64,000 bases of DNA, from NCBI GenBank assembly GCA_033439295.1, contig JAVTLE010000013.1, positions 1,426,001 to 1,490,000 of the forward strand, given 5' to 3'. Made by a program: the position numbers and the translations under genes. Under the pieces are notes generated by a model. That model was not told where the DNA came from and did not search any database. It saw only the letters and a program-made list of their open reading frames with translations. Below, piece after piece: positions 12,870 to 24,169 of the stretch. Every line of letters begins with the position of its first letter. Within the stretch, counting starts at the first letter, position 1. Origin of the DNA: Deuterostichococcus epilithicus. Taxonomy: Eukaryota > Chlorophyta > Trebouxiophyceae > Prasiolales > Stichococcaceae.

Positions 12870-13693
12870 TCAGAAGGACCACAACCTTTCCTTCTTGATG
12901 ACGACCGGCAGGCTGCCGCTGTTGCGCGTCCCAGTTGCGGCGACATCCAGCAGCACGGCGCCGTCCTGTCTGGGCCCTGTGCAGGACAGCACATCTTGTT
13001 GCACAGGCTCAAAACCTACCTCAACACCCCTGCATCCCGCTGATCCTGCTGGGAAGGGGGCTGGATGCGCACATGCATTAACGAGAAATGAGGCATTGCG
13101 CACAGCAGCACGCACTCACCTGGTAAGAAGAAGTAGATCCCCTCCTTCAGTGGCTCGTCACTCGGCGGAACGCAGAAGCCTTCAAGTGCGTCATCGACGG
13201 TGCCATCACCAAACTCTGGCATGTCTCGAAGCACCCGCAGCAGCTGCTTGCCCGTGGTGCCGCCGGCCGGGAACCTGGCTGGCGACACCCCGCCACCCCT
13301 GACTCGCACCGTGATCACGCCCGCACTGCCGGTCGGATTGTCTGCACAGAGCGAATTGGAATGCTGAAAGGCTTGCAGACACTTTCCTGCTACAGTATCT
13401 TGCAGATGAAGGTCAATGTATGCCGTTGTTTAGAAACTGGGCTGCTGAGGTCAGCCTGATCCGCTGCGGAGGACACCTTTTGGCCACGGCGTGAAGAAAT
13501 AGTGGCCGTCGGGCACGGCCTCATCCGTGTGGAGGATGGGGCCGCCAGAAGCCGACTCCACGTTGCCGTCGCCAAAGCCCGCTCTCCGCCTGACCACGTC
13601 GAGCAGCTGCGTGCCGGTGACGCCGCTGCGAAACTTTAGCGGCCGGATCTCCCGAGCGTGCACCATGACCGGCGCTGGCTGCGCCGTCGCCAT
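12870..13693 (-). CDS. Small protein with two copies of a ~65-residue domain, 3 exons, 181 aa
   Basis: I do not recognise the family. Exons 13693-13477, 13341-13120 and 12976-12870 join in frame (546 bases). Two related units follow each other, one per exon. Copy 1 reads '...LKFRSGVTGTQLLDVVRRR...GFGDGNV...DEAVPDGHYFFTPWP'. Copy 2 reads '...ARFPAGGTTGKQLLRVLRDM...FGDGTV...DEPLKEGIYFFLPG'. Shared positions are F-x(4)-T-G-x-Q-L-L, F-G-D-G and D-E-x(6)-YFF-x-P. A third, truncated stretch ends 'IKKERLWSF'. The exon-equals-repeat arrangement and matching phase-1 introns suggest exon duplication. The spacing of beta-like and helical stretches could fit a ubiquitin-like (beta-grasp) fold, but that is speculative. 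No signal peptide or membrane segment. The true start could lie further upstream. Confidence 0.62.
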
Positions 13694-14580
13694 GTCAGCA
13701 GCGCTTGCAGCTGCGCAGCCTATGACTGCGGAACGGGAACCAGGCGTCCGAGGTATATGCTGAAAGAAAAGGTCACCGGCTCCGTCTCGAGCCCGTGATG
13801 TCAGGCAGGTCGTTGCACAGGACAAATTTCTGCCCCGCGACCGCCCAACTGCGCCCGCAGTCAACTTGCCACACCTCTGACCAACGCTGTGTGCGTGCCC
13901 TCTACATTTACCGGAAAGTAGAGCAGCCCTCGCATTGATGCAGTGCTGCAGCGCGGTCACCGGCTAAGGCATTGCATTTTGCTGGTGAACTACCTCGACT
14001 TGGACGAGAACTGCTTCTGCAGTGAAAAACGAGGAATGCGCTCTGCAGACACACTGAAACGGAGGGTGGCAAGCACACAATCTCTCCTACGCACTGCAAG
14101 CTGCCTTGCTGATACGCGAAGGTGACGAATGAAGAAGAGTGAGTTCTACCTTTCCTGCCTCTGCCCGACACTGCCCGTACTTATTAATCAGCCACCTCAT
14201 CGCCCCTGCTGGCGTTCCATTGTTCACGCAAATTTCTCGTGACTCGCGAGGTTTATTCCTGTGATGTGCAAGTTGGGCACGGACCTACAGCAGCTGTGCA
14301 AGAAAGTCCAAGCCTGAACTGGGCTCTGATCAGCAACACAAGTCCAACTTGATTGGCGCAGAACAGCAGGGGTTGAGGTGACACACACGCGGAGATCGTA
14401 CGCTCACATGCTGTAACACACCCTCCAGATGCGGAGGCCGCGCTGACTCCAGGCCGCATCCTGAAGATGGCTCGCTGTGTGCACTTCCGAGGCAGCGGCC
14501 CACACCAGGTGCAGCTCGCGTTGCACACTGGCATCTTCGGCATTGCCCCCCAAGGGCGTGCTCCCAAGGATGATTCCTGC
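13694..14580. promoter_or_regulatory. Divergent upstream region of duplicated-domain gene and HRD3 gene
   Basis: About 890 bases between two divergent start codons. An in-frame ATG at 14467 could lengthen HRD3 by 38 residues, but the internal ATG at 14581 begins a clean signal peptide. No other feature seen. Confidence 0.4.
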
Positions 14581-17500
14581 ATGCAGGTCCTGCTGCTGGC
14601 GGCAATCCTGCTGGCATTTGCGCTGGAAGCGGTCGGCCATGCTCAGAATGACACGGCTTCGTCGCCGGCCGAGGAAACCTACAACAAGGCGATGGAACTG
14701 AGGTGCGATGCCGGTCCGCTCGTTCCACGCTCTGCACGTCGCACAATGGCCATGACGCCAAAATGGGGTGCCGCGCCATGCTTGCCGGCCGTGTGGCACA
14801 ACCTCCCTGCGCTCTGAATGCGCACGACGCTTCAAGAGACCCAGCAATGGACCCAGGAAGTGCCTTCACACCGAAACAGTGACGCTCTGTCAGGTCGCGA
14901 CGCGACGCGCTGGGCCGGCATCCCAAGGAGGCAGCGCAGCTCCTCAGCTCGGCGGCTGGCGTGAAGGTGGCAACCTCATTGCCAGCCATGCAGCATGACG
15001 AAGTCGCGCAGGCAGAGGAGCAGCCCCTTGCGGGACGCAGTGCCCGGACTGTCGAGTTTGTGGAGGCAGCGGAGTCGTACCCGCCGGCTGTGCGGGAACT
15101 GGCGAGGGTGTACGACAGAGGTGGGCTGGGCGTCCTCAACAGCAACTGCAGCTCGTGTGCCTACCTTTGGACGCTTGCACTCGAGGCCTGCACCCGGTCG
15201 GGAGACGGCGGGCTCCCCTGCAACGCCCTCGCATGACGTGTGAGCAGCGCATTGCAGCGTCGCACGAGCAGCAGGGAGCGGCGGGAAACTCTGAGCCGCG
15301 CCTGGGTGTGCGCGCACCTGCAGGCGAGGGCGTGCCGCAGGACCGGGAGGTGGCTGCGCGACTGGTGCAGCACGCGGCAGACGCCGGGGACCCTGCAGCG
15401 CAGGCGGACGTGGGGTTCCGCGCCGCGCTGGGGTTGCGACCTGCCGGCGAGGCAGGGTACACCTTCAGCGAGCCCGATGTGCCCAGGCAAGCACCGCGCG
15501 TGCTGTTGTCTCAGTGACCACGGCAACATGCTGGCACATGCTGAAAATGCGGCACGCACACCATGCGAAAACAGCCAAGGAGGCACTCGGCGCTCTGCGG
15601 CTGCTTCTGCAAGCACAGCGCAGCAATGTAAGGAAAAACAAGGTGAGCAGAGGTGCCGCCCTGGAGGCCTGCGGCGGAACGTGGGCAGCACAGACACGTG
15701 GGTGACGCCCCGGGGCCGCACCCCTGCCAACGCAGGGCGCTGCTGCACTACTACTTTGCGGCGGCGGGCAACGACTCCACCGCGCAGCTGGCGCTGGGCT
15801 ACCGCCACGCGCGCGGCCTTGGCGTGCCCAAGTCCTGCCAAACTGCGGTGCGGCGCCTGACATGAAACAACAAGTTGTGGCGCCTGAAACCCAAGCCTGG
15901 CCCTCTCGCACGAAGCAGACCGGGGGCTGCATGCGTGGTCTTGTGTTGACGACCAGTTTTCTTGGCGCGTCATGCGACCGCACACACCAGGACAGCGCAA
16001 CCGAAGCAAACTCCTTCTTCCAAAGGTGCTGTACTACAACCCCGTGGCGGAGCATGTGGTGGAGCTGGCCCGCTTTCCGAACTCCCTGCCCCAGGCGCGG
16101 TCCACTTTCAGCTGGATATGCAACTCAAGTCAACAGCGCTCGCCGTGTCCTGAATCGACCGCCTGCTGGCCCCGTCTTGATCGTGCAACGAACAGCGACT
16201 ACCGGCGCTGCAACAGCACAGAGCGTTCCCTCCGACGGCCGTGCCGCTGCTGCCTCTGTCACAAAACTCACACAAACACACGAGTGGTTCCATCGCCCAG
16301 GTGGAGCGGGTGCGGCTGAGCACACGGGCGCTTGAGGGCCTCCGCGGCAGCCGCGAGCAGGACGTGCTGCACTACCAGTGGTGCGCCGCCGCCGCTGCCG
16401 AAACCCATGCTGTGGTGCAGCGTGCTGTGAAATGAAGTTAGCGGATGGCGCGGCGGTTGCCTGGAGGGACGTGCCGCGGGCAGCCCTGACGGCCCAAGCG
16501 CCAGAGGGCCGGTCGAGAGGGAGCGCTGATTGCTCAGCGGCTGGTGGTGACATTGTCTTCGTTTGTCGCGAGTGGAGCCTGCAGCAACGAACAGACCCCG
16601 CTCCCTGTCGATGGGGTCTGCCCAAGGAGGTGCCGCAGCGAATGTGATGTTTGTCACGCTGGCTCGTGCACAGGTTTGCGGACCTCGGCAATGTGGACGC
16701 GCAGCGGGCGGTGGGCCAGATCCTGTCGGCGGGCGGCGCCGGGCGCGATCCCGAGCAGGCCCTGCGCTACTTCCAGTGCGCTGCCCCTGTGGCTTTGCGC
16801 CCACTCAAACTCTTTTGTCGGCGCAAGTGCCGGATGCACACTGCCAGCAGCCTGTGACTGATGACACGTGCAAATGTGTGGCAGCGCCCCACCGCTGTGG
16901 CGCCCCGCGGCATGTGTCGACAGCCCTGGTGGCTGCACTCACGCACGCTGAGGCAGTGCACTCGTGACCGCGCGCAGGCGCGCGGCGGACGGCGGCGACG
17001 CCGACGCCATGGCAGCCCTGGGGCACATGTACGCCAACGGGCGCGGCGTCAGGGCCTCCAACGGCACTGCTCTGCGCTGGTGCGGACAGCTGGCACACTG
17101 AGAAGGCGTCTTTTCCCGCGTGATGCAGCACGTTGCTCAGGATGGCCCTCAGAGCACAGTCTGACAGGCACCTCACGCTCCGCCATGCCATACCGCTCGG
17201 GACGGCTCTCACGCACGCGTCGGCAGCAGGCGCGGGGGATCCGACTGCTGGAGGAGGACCTGGCTGGTCCATGTGTGCCGCCCGGTTTTTGTGTGTGTGT
17301 TTTCCAAAGGTATCAAATCAAACCTGAGTACCATATCAGGTTTCGGGCGGCGGCGGAGCAGAACCACGCGGGCGCGCAGTACGGCCTGGGCTACATGCAC
17401 CTGGCGGGGCACGGCGTGGCGATGGACCACCGCAAGGCCTACAAGTACTTCTCCTCCGCCGCGGAGCAGGTGCAGCCTCGTTCCCACTCTCGTCTCCTTT

Positions 17501-20500
17501 CACAGTCCTTGTCTGCTGCTGCGCAAGGGCGTCCAGCGGGGCACTCACTGCCCGATGCGGGGTGCCCTGGTGCCCTCGAAGGCAGTGCCCTCACATGCCG
17601 CAACTGGCCACCCTCCGATTTCCTCGCCAAGCACACTTCCAGAGGACACGCACTCCAGCCGACAACTGATTGATGCCTCGCTCCACACTGCGCCGGCTCC
17701 GCACTGCTCAGGGCAACACGGAGGCGTGGTTCCACCTGGGCGTGATGCACCTGCACGGCTGGGGTGTGCCGCGCAATGCCGGCCAGGCGCAGTACTTCTT
17801 CTCCATGACGGCCAAGACGGTGCGCTGCGCACCCACTGCGGGGCTCTTGCTGCTAGTTCCACCGAGCTCGGAAGCAGACAACTGTCTTGTGGCCGGGGAG
17901 GCGTGAGGAGACGCCTATTCGTTGCTGCGTGTGGACGCATCCCTGCATCCGCCGGCGCTGCAAAAGGTCCGGAACAGTGCGGCAAGGTGGGGCTGGACCC
18001 TGCCTCGCTGCAGTTGGCTTCCGTGTTCTCCTTTCGCGTGTCCCACTCCCTAGATGATGCTCTGCATTGAAAGGGGGGTGACGATCCATCGTTTCACTAC
18101 AGGGCCATGCGCTGGGCATGTACAACCTGGCCATGATGCAGCTGGCCAAGGACCCGCCCAGCTGCTCCACCGCCCTGGAGCTGCTCAAAAAGGTCGCAGG
18201 TGAGTCGTGCCACGCCACACGAAACGCTGCCGAACGCAGAACCGCTGCCCTGCTTGAGAAGGCCTGACTGCGGGCAGTTCTGGGTCAGCTTGGGCTAGAA
18301 TCGTGCATCGACGACAGGGCTGTGGCAAATCAAACTCGCATCAACTCAGAAGCGCGCCTCAGGGCTCGCTGTCATGCGGCGCTCTCGTTCGATGCGCAGA
18401 GAAGGGGCCGTGGGCGGCAGTGCTGCAGGAGGGGCGCGAGGCGTTTGCGGATGGCGACTTTGACGCCGCGCTGCTGGCCTATCTGCGTGCCGCCGAGATG
18501 GGCCTGGAGCTCGGTCAGTCCAATGCCGCCTGGCTCATCACCCATGTGCGCGCCTTTGGCTCAACCTTGCTGCAAAGACCTCCGGAACAGACTCCATGTT
18601 GCTGAACTACTGTGACTCTGATTTGTCAAAGCGGTTGCAAGGGAGGTTGACAGGGAGCAATACCGCCTGGAGCATTCCCGGGTCAAATCCCCACATGGCC
18701 TGCTCTCATACACAACGCATAACATTGTGGTTTCAGTCCCACCTGGAGAACCGCATATGCTGCCCGTTCAGCAAGCCGCCAGCCCGCCTTACGGAATTGC
18801 TGGCGCGGCCTGACACCAAGTCCTGTCCAAAAACGCAACGGCAAACCTGCAGGGCTACTCGCTGGCGGCGGCGGGCGCGGGCAGCCTGGCGGTGGGGCTG
18901 CACCAGCACGCCGCGGAGCAGGGCTACATGCCGGCGCTGCTCGCCGTCGGCGACGCCTTCTGGTGCGCAACGGCCGGGGTTTGGGAGGAGTTCAGCCTAG
19001 GGGTGTCCTTGCGCCTGAGGCGCTGTGAGGCGTGACTGCGCCAAAAGCGAGCCTCAGCTCTTGGCCTGCCGGAACACTCATCCTGTGCTGCCACACGTGA
19101 TCGTGCTGCCGAGAGGCGCCGTTTCTCAATCACATGGCGGCCGTGCCCGACGGAGGCAGCCCAGCTGATGTGGTCGCCCCGTCGTCGTCAAGTGCTGCCA
19201 TGTCACATCCCGACGTGCCGCAGGTACGGCCGGGGCACCAAGCCAGACTGGCAGCGCGCGGGCGAGGTGTATGCCAAGGCCACTCTCGGGCAGGCGTTCT
19301 TCAACCTGGGGTACATGCACCAGTACGGCGCCGGCCTGCCGCAGGTGGGCACCTTTGTTGGAAGGGCTTGTCATGCTGCGTTGGCAACCTTCGGCGCGCC
19401 CACAGGCACTGGCTTTCGGCGGCGTCACGTGACCATGGAGCAGCCAGCTCAGGGAGTAAAACGGGCTTCAGGCCGCCTGTGCTGCATCAAAGCTGTGTGT
19501 TTGCTTGGCATCTATGATCTGTGTCCGGCTTTCAAACCAATCGGGGATTGTGCCCCACACCGCAGACCTGCCCCGGCCAGGCATTACCTGCTGATTTCAT
19601 ATATCCTGTTCTCCGACCCATATCTGCATGGTGTGCTGCAGCACCTACGCCTGGCCAAGCGCTGCTGCACGCTCTGATGAATGATGCAGGTTGTTCCAAC
19701 ACGTATCATTCCAATTCAACTTGCAGGACCTGCACCTGGCCAAGCGGTACTACGACAAGGCGGCCACCGCGGCGCCGGACGCCTGGCTGCCGGTGCGGCT
19801 CGCGCTGGCGGGGCTGTCGGCCCACTCGGCCTGGCTGCGCTTCGCGCCGCAGCTGCCGTCGCGCCTCACGTGGCTGCGCGCCCACGTGTTCGCGCCGCCC
19901 GTGCCGCCAGGTCGGGCCTGGGAAACGACCGCAAGCTGCGAAGCATGTGCCTGTGGATGCGTGCTTGGCACGCGCTTGGCAAAGGCTCGAGGGGGTGCTG
20001 ACAAGCGCCATGGATGGTTCCCGAGACCTCGTCTTCCGTGGGTCCTTTTGGCGGCCGTGCCCGGCCAACTGCTGCAGCTGGTGGCGTGCTGCAGACCAGT
20101 CTGCTGACTACTCCTCAATGGCTTGTTGATACGATATGTAGTTGCAACTGCGCAGAGGTGCAAGAGACGGCGCGCTCTCGGGCGGGCATTGGCTTCAGGG
20201 CGGCCAGCTTTGCGGCGGGCTCCATGGTCAGCTGGTTCGGACGCATCAGCGGCGCCTCCGCGGCGCTGGCGGCGGGCGGCACCCGCCTTTCAGACTCTCT
20301 CAGGTCTGCTTCGCTTGCCTTTATAAACAGCAACCACGATGTGGAATGCAGAGGCACTGTGTGCAACACACCGCCAATGACAAGTACACCGATAGAGCCT
20401 AGCTGAGCTTCTGATGTTGTCGAGATTTGTGCGCGCTCACGACAGCAGGTCTGGGTAGCGTGACTATTCTCTTGGAGGCGACAGGTCTCATGGCATGGAT

Positions 20501-20997
20501 CTTGGCATGGTTGCCGACATCATCGACAGTACTGCTGCTGCCGCAGCTCTGGCGAGGGCGGCGAGACACTGCTGCTGCTGGGCCTGCTGCTGGTGCTGGT
20601 CATGGTGCTGCGCCGGCGGCGGGCGCTGCGCACCCTGTACGGGCCGCCCCCGGGGCCGCTGCCCGTGCCCGTAGAAGCGCAGATGGCGCGGCAGCGGTCC
20701 GGCGCCGCCGCAGCGGCCGCCTTTGCAGGGGTGGCAGCGGCCGGCGCTGCGCCGCAGGATGCTGAACGGCAGGCAGGCGCCTCGGCGGCAGGCAGGTCGT
20801 CAGGGGAAGGCTCCTCGACTGGCCCGCAGGGCGGCCTGGGCCAGGGTGGGCAGCAGCAGCCGGCGCCACGGGGGTCGCTCGCCGAGCTCTGGCAAAGGGA
20901 AGCTGACGCAGCAGCGGCGGCGGCAGCAGCGACAGGCAATGCGGAGCGGCCGCGGCAGGAGGACAATCCTGAGGAGGCAGGGCTTTCAGACGAGTAG
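14581..20997 (+). CDS. HRD3: HRD3/SEL1L-type ERAD adaptor with Sel1 repeats, 17 exons, about 823 aa
   Basis: Partner of the HRD1 ubiquitin ligase in the ER membrane; its luminal Sel1 repeats present misfolded proteins for retrotranslocation. Exons: 14581-14702, 14894-15120, 15324-15486, 15736-15847, 16026-16094, 16301-16380, 16674-16775, 16978-17079, 17340-17469, 17712-17819, 18103-18199, 18400-18545, 18853-18962, 19224-19344, 19727-19910, 20156-20303, 20547-20997 (2472 bases, in frame). N-terminal signal peptide MQVLLLAAILLAFALEAVGHA. Sel1 units such as 'AQLALGYRHARGLGV', 'AMAALGHMYANGRGV', 'GAQYGLGYMHLAGHGV', 'EAWFHLGVMHLHGWGV' and 'AFFNLGYMHQYGAGL'. One transmembrane helix near the C-terminus ('TLLLLGLLLVLVMVL', about 681-695), then a basic stop-transfer and a Pro/Ala-rich cytosolic tail. 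Length and order match SEL1L/Hrd3. Intron 3 has a GC donor; the donor at 16095 is doubtful. Confidence 0.92.
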
Positions 20998-21353
20998 GGG
21001 TGTAGATTGGTGCACTCCAACGAGGGTCGATGATGTGGTCCAACCTGCTGTCAATTCAAACAACCCTCGACAGCTTCTTGCACTCCCTCTTGCCCGAGCG
21101 CAACCTCAGACGTCAGACCTTCACCACCTCAGAGAGCAGCCTGCTTATCACGTTATGTTGCCATCAAAAGGGATCATTGACGTGACAAGCTCTAGTACGA
21201 CTTTGAGCGGTTGCACAGTCACCCTGACATTGACCAGGGTTGGTTAGTGCCAACCCACGTTACGTAGCGCACAGTCTACCCTGCACTGGAGCCTGCTGAC
21301 TTCCAGGCTGAGTGGTTTTGTGCCATCAGATTCCCGAAGGACCGTGTCAGCAC
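20998..21353. other. Intergenic region between HRD3 and the coiled-coil gene
   Basis: 356 bases holding the HRD3 3' region and the upstream region of the next gene on the same strand. Nothing further recognised. Confidence 0.45.
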
Positions 21354-23929
21354 ATGCTGGCATCTGCAGCCCAGCATCGGGGCGACATGATACTCTCCAA
21401 AGCGTCCTACAGCGCAGAGCACGTCCGCAAGAAGGTTAGCGATTGTTCATGATATCATGTGGCTCAACCGAAGAGGACATGATGCCGCGTGCAACTCGCA
21501 GACCCATCATCTGAACCATTCTTGCGCAGGCGCAAGATCAGCCGGAAAAGCTGTTGACGGACCGCTCGGCGTACATTTTGTACCTGGAGAGCCAGCTGGA
21601 GCGTGTCAGCGCGGCGTGCCTTACCGTGCAGTCCTTCGATGAGCGGCTGGAGGCGGCAACCAGCCGCGTGCAGCTGCTGGAGGAAAAGGTGTTTTTTCTT
21701 GCAAATGAAGGCTCGGGACGTCATGGGACCGGATGCGACTGACCCAGTCATGGATCTGCAGCCTGTGTCACGCGTCGGGCCCTTCACCCACCATTGACGG
21801 AGGAAGAAGGATCTGTTCCGCGGCTTGCAGCGGCCATGGACCAGACTCCGACCGGACCCCGATCCTGTACGTCAAGAGATTCAAACACCGCCCCTGTCGA
21901 CTGACGGCACGACGCAGGGCTCGCATGATGGGGTTTGAGGCACATAGAAATGCTACGTTCCAGATCACCACCTGGGGTTTGGCGTGCAGGTACTCAACAC
22001 GGGGCGGCTAGCCAAGTGCGTCCAGGACTATGTGGAAGAAAGAGAGGCGGTGCAGGAGGCGAGCCACCAGCAGCAGGAACGGCGGCTGCGGGCGCTGGAG
22101 GACGCGGTCCCGGCGGCGCCTTGTCGCGAGGACTGCGATGCGCAGCTGCAGGCGCTGCAGGTAGCGGCTGTCGGACTCCTGGACAGCAAAACCTCGGCGG
22201 TGCAAGCTGGGGGCGCCGGGCCTGGCAGGTGCCCTGCGCCAGGCGGGCACGCTTGCAGCTCGCGGAAGCAGCAAGGGGGGTGACTGACACAAGCTTGCAG
22301 CCGGACTGCGTTCTGTTCTCGTTGCGTTGGCCAGGCGCAACACGATGCGGAATGTTGCGCCGCTGTGCAGGAGGCAACGGTCGTGTGCAGGGCACTGGGG
22401 GAGCAGCTTGCCCGTGCTGCACAGGGACAGCAGGGGATGGGCCGTGACGGCAGGCGGCACGCCGCCGCCACCAGCGGTGCTGACACGCAGGCAGGCCAGC
22501 CGGGGCCTGCCACTTCTTATGCGAGCCCGCTCACGCTGCAGCAGGCAAGTTCCGGAGCCCGCTGCGGATTATGCATACGGCGGGTGTCCATGCATGCCTT
22601 GCAGTGATCAGGCAGTGTTCAAGGGGGATGTGTGGGTGTTGATCTCAACAACACATTCGTCTAGAGCATCGAATCAGACCCAAGAGCGCTGGCGGCTCAG
22701 GCTGGGGAGGTGCGCGAGGCGGTGGGAAGCGTGCTGGACGCCTTTGCCGACATCCGTGCAGCCCTCGCCAATGTGCGCGGCGGCTGCGGGCGCGAGGGCA
22801 GCCCGCCCGCTCTGCCGCCGGGCGCCCGAGCTGCGCCGCCGTCCCTGGGCCGCCGCCGCTGCCACCCGCCGCCCCAGCAGCAGCAGCAGCAGCACTACCT
22901 GCAAATGAGGCAGCAGCAGGAGGGCGTCGACACACAGCAACAATGGGCGCAGAAGCGGCAGCAGAATGGCGGCCAGCCGGAGCGGCCATGGCAGGATGGT
23001 CTGCTGCGGCGGGCAGCTGCTGGTCAGCAGCCGCTGCCAGGCCGAGAGCCCGGTCCGGACTGCAACTGCAGCCGGGGCGACGCCGTAGGGCCGGGGGCGT
23101 GCTTTGCCTCAGCAGGCGGCGCCGAGCCGCGCTTTGGCGCCTCCGCCGCTTTTGCCGCAAACGGGCAGGCATGGCAGCAGCCACACAGCCACGCGGGGGA
23201 GGCGCAGGCATGCCATGCAGCTGAGGATGGACAGCGATGGCAGACGCCCGGCATCACCCACCATAATGTACGGCAGCCGATGGCGGCGGCGATGCCGCCG
23301 CTAGCAGACTGGCACGACCATGGGCCAGCGGCGGTGCATCCGGAGCCCCTGCAGCGGCAGCCCGCGCAGCGAAGCACGGCTGCGCGGCAGGACAGCAGAC
23401 AGCACGAGCAAGCCGAAGAGGACGGCCACTGGCAGGCCGTAGGCTGCAGCGCGAAGCGACGCGGGCGGCCGGGTGCCCAGTTCGCAGACGAGAACAGCTG
23501 CAGCTCACACGAAACGGGGCGGCCGGAAAGCACCGCAAGGGCGAGTTCCCCTGGCAAAAACCATGCTGCAGCAGCGTGCCGTGGCGGTGAGCACGAGGCG
23601 ATGTGCTGAAACACGCCTCAGGCCGCTGTGACAGACCGAGTCAGCGCCCTGCTTTATGACGGTGTGTGTGGACAGCATGAGGTAGTTGCTTTGGCAGCAT
23701 AGGTCTCAATGTGCATTGCGTGCCACAGAAAGAACCTGCTGCAGGGAGCTGAGTCCTCCGTGGTCGTGCAGGATCGCGGTCTGCACGCCCTGAGCGGCAG
23801 ACAATCGGGCAGACGAGCGACGCGGACGCCATGCCGATCAAAAGCGACGCCCAGCTGCAGCGACGACGGCGCCTCGAGCAGCTGTACCGTGAGCTGCAGC
23901 TGTTGGACACAACGTCTGCACTCAGTTGA
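21354..23929 (+). CDS. Coiled-coil protein of unknown function, 6 exons, about 579 aa
   Basis: Not assigned to a family. Exons 21354-21434, 21530-21688, 21990-22199, 22335-22544, 22665-23586, 23772-23929 (1740 bases, in frame). The first about 220 residues are charged, helical and coiled-coil-like: 'LLTDRSAYILYLESQLERVS', 'SFDERLEAATSRVQLLEEK', 'CVQDYVEEREAVQEASHQQQ'. A later helix reads 'VREAVGSVLDAFADIRAALA'. A long Gln/Ala/Gly/Arg-rich low-complexity stretch follows (from about 22790), then a short basic C-terminal helix 'QLQRRRRLEQLYRELQLLD' on the last exon. The N-terminal block looks like an ordered conserved module, perhaps centrosomal or ciliary, but this is a guess. Intron 4 (from 22545) has a GC donor (CAG/GCAAGT). 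The third exon could end at 22160 instead (also phase 0). Confidence 0.7.
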
Positions 23930-24169
23930 CATTGCAGGCGCTGCTGAGGACCCGCCTCTGATGCAGAACATAAGATGGGCGTGGCGGCGTTGGCGGGAAA
24001 TTTCTAATTGTACATAAAACACGAACAATCAACTGGCGGCAGAACTACATAACACACAATGACGCGTGGCCTGCATGCCAGACACATTGGTTCCTGAATC
24101 CTGGCTCCAGCGATGTTGGTGGGAGAAGTCCGCAGCCCGCAAAACTAGGCAGGTGCAAGCGCTGCAGGT

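Noticed and set aside
15161-16009. A 282-codon minus-strand open frame
   Set aside because: It lies opposite HRD3 exons and is a reverse-strand shadow, Arg/Ala/Pro-rich with no splice or motif support.
17290-17302. GT dinucleotide run
   Set aside because: Only a few units, inside an intron near an acceptor; ordinary pyrimidine/GT-rich intron sequence rather than a microsatellite of note.
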